The translations under genes were made by a program, and so were the position numbers. Under the pieces are notes generated by a model. That model searched no databases, was not told the DNA's origin, and saw only the letters and a list, made by a program, of their open reading frames with translations. A stretch of 7,314 bases of DNA. Source: Gammaproteobacteria bacterium (GTDB taxonomy: Bacteria; Pseudomonadota; Gammaproteobacteria; Arenicellales; JAHEKD01). Location: the NCBI GenBank assembly GCA_024638545.1, contig JAHEKD010000115.1, forward strand, positions 1 to 7,314. Direction: 5' to 3'. Shown here piece after piece: positions 6,764 to 7,314 of this stretch; the stretch's first letter is position 1; each line of letters opens with the position of its first letter.

Positions 6764-7174
6764 TCAGCCAGGGTCGCCTTTTGAAAATGACAGCGATAAT
6801 ACAGCAAGCAGTAACCAGCCCAGAATCATCAACATGCCGCCAGCTGGCGTTAAACTGGTCATCCACTTGATCCCAGCCAGGGTGTACAAAAACAGGCTGG
6901 TTTGAAATATAAAACCACCCGCAGCAATGGTGTAGCCCGCCCAATGAAAACGGTTATTGATATTGGCGTTTCTACAAACCTCTCCAAGAATAGCAATTCC
7001 CAGAACAGTCAGCGCGTTATAATAACTATAGTCAACAGCTTTGTTAAAGGTGTCCGTTAACTGGCCTTCGTGGAGGAAATCGGTCGCGATATGGGCGCCT
7101 ACACTGGCGAGAATAATACTGCTGGCTGCAAATAAACATGCAAAAACAAGCAGTATTTTGCTATGGACACCCAC
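6764..7174 (-). CDS. DUF423 (YgdD/YwdK-like) small inner-membrane protein
   Basis: This small integral membrane protein has four predicted helices. Helix 1 is KILLVFACLFAASSIILASVG followed by AH, helix 2 surrounds YYNALTVLGIAIL, helix 3 is YTIAAGGFIFQTSLFLYTL, and helix 4 follows the LTPAGGM motif as LMILGWLLLAVLSL. The GAH, the Tyr-rich start of helix 2 and the TPAGG motif are hallmarks of DUF423; E. coli YgdD shows GAH and TPVGG at matching places. The molecular function of the family is not established. I chose the GTG at 7174 because it gives MGVHSKILLVF and 136 residues, near YgdD's 131. A TTG at 7216 would give 150 residues with a polar extension not seen in the family, but would sit three bases after the upstream stop. 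Neither start has a good ribosome site. The gene follows the one at 7220-7314, probably in one operon. Confidence 0.9.
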   Translation of the reverse strand: MGVHSKILLVFACLFAASSIILASVGAHIATDFLHEGQLTDTFNKAVDYSYYNALTVLGIAILGEVCRNANINNRFHWAGYTIAAGGFIFQTSLFLYTLAGIKWMTSLTPAGGMLMILGWLLLAVLSLSFSKGDPG

Positions 7175-7219
7175 CGTCCGGGACGCCTGGATCTGGAATC
7201 GGGACTGGATTTGCAATCA

Positions 7220-7314
7220 TCAAGCCAGGTTTTTACTCAATAAAGTGTTTACCCTTTTTACGTATTCACTGGGATCATTCAAAGGTGCCCCTTCACTGAG
7301 AGCTGCCCGTTTCA
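7220..7314 (-). CDS. C-terminal end of an unrecognised protein (start beyond right edge)
   Basis: On the minus strand one frame is open from the window edge for 30 sense codons and ends in TGA at 7222-7220; the other two frames close quickly. The visible end contains ALSEGAPLNDPSEYVKRV and finishes TLLSKNLA, a charged, soluble-looking C-terminus. I cannot assign a family from this piece. The clean end just upstream of the DUF423 gene on the same strand, with the next possible starts 0 to 45 bases away, makes a real gene and an operon with DUF423 likely. There is no hairpin between the two. Confidence 0.6.
   Translation of the reverse strand, partial: KRAALSEGAPLNDPSEYVKRVNTLLSKNLA

Overview
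The window looks like a chromosomal segment of a Gram-negative bacterium, most likely a gamma- or betaproteobacterium. The main reason is the ClpB protein, which keeps the residue numbering of E. coli ClpB from the first methionine to beyond the second Walker B motif. Base composition is moderate, with a mixture of GC- and AT-ending codons. The lineage is an inference from one housekeeping protein. I see no insertion sequence, phage gene, CRISPR array, tRNA or rRNA.

Bases 1-2525 (+) hold the downstream end of a cox-type accessory operon for a molybdenum hydroxylase of the aerobic carbon monoxide dehydrogenase kind. The order is the C-terminal part of a CoxE VWA protein, an XdhC/CoxI-family protein, a MobA/MocA-like molybdopterin nucleotidyltransferase and CoxG. 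The genes are packed with a 1-base gap, an 8-base overlap and a 16-base gap, so they are very probably co-transcribed and translationally coupled. Together they would finish the molybdenum cofactor, insert or sulfurate it, and link the enzyme to the membrane. The catalytic subunits (coxM, coxS, coxL) and the CoxD AAA+ partner of CoxE must lie to the left, so the substrate cannot be proved from this window.

Bases 2526-5216 (+) hold clpB, the heat-shock disaggregase, behind a good sigma-32-like promoter candidate in the 102-base gap after coxG. Its promoter and function suggest a unit independent of the cox operon.

Bases 5217-6421 (+) hold a sugar-1-phosphate nucleotidyltransferase with a left-handed beta-helix tail. 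It is preceded by an extended -10 promoter candidate that lies inside an inverted repeat. A doubtful 73-codon ORF follows, in the same frame as the transferase and beyond its TAG stop.

Bases 6668-7314 hold a perfect 10-bp hairpin between convergent units, then a minus-strand DUF423 (YgdD-like) small membrane protein and the last 31 codons, stop included, of an unrecognised gene entering from the right edge.

Nothing here amounts to a clearly new system. The points most worth a second look are the small ORF after the transferase, the ambiguous DUF423 start, the changed internal start codon of clpB, and the altered P-loop-like signature of the MocA-like protein.
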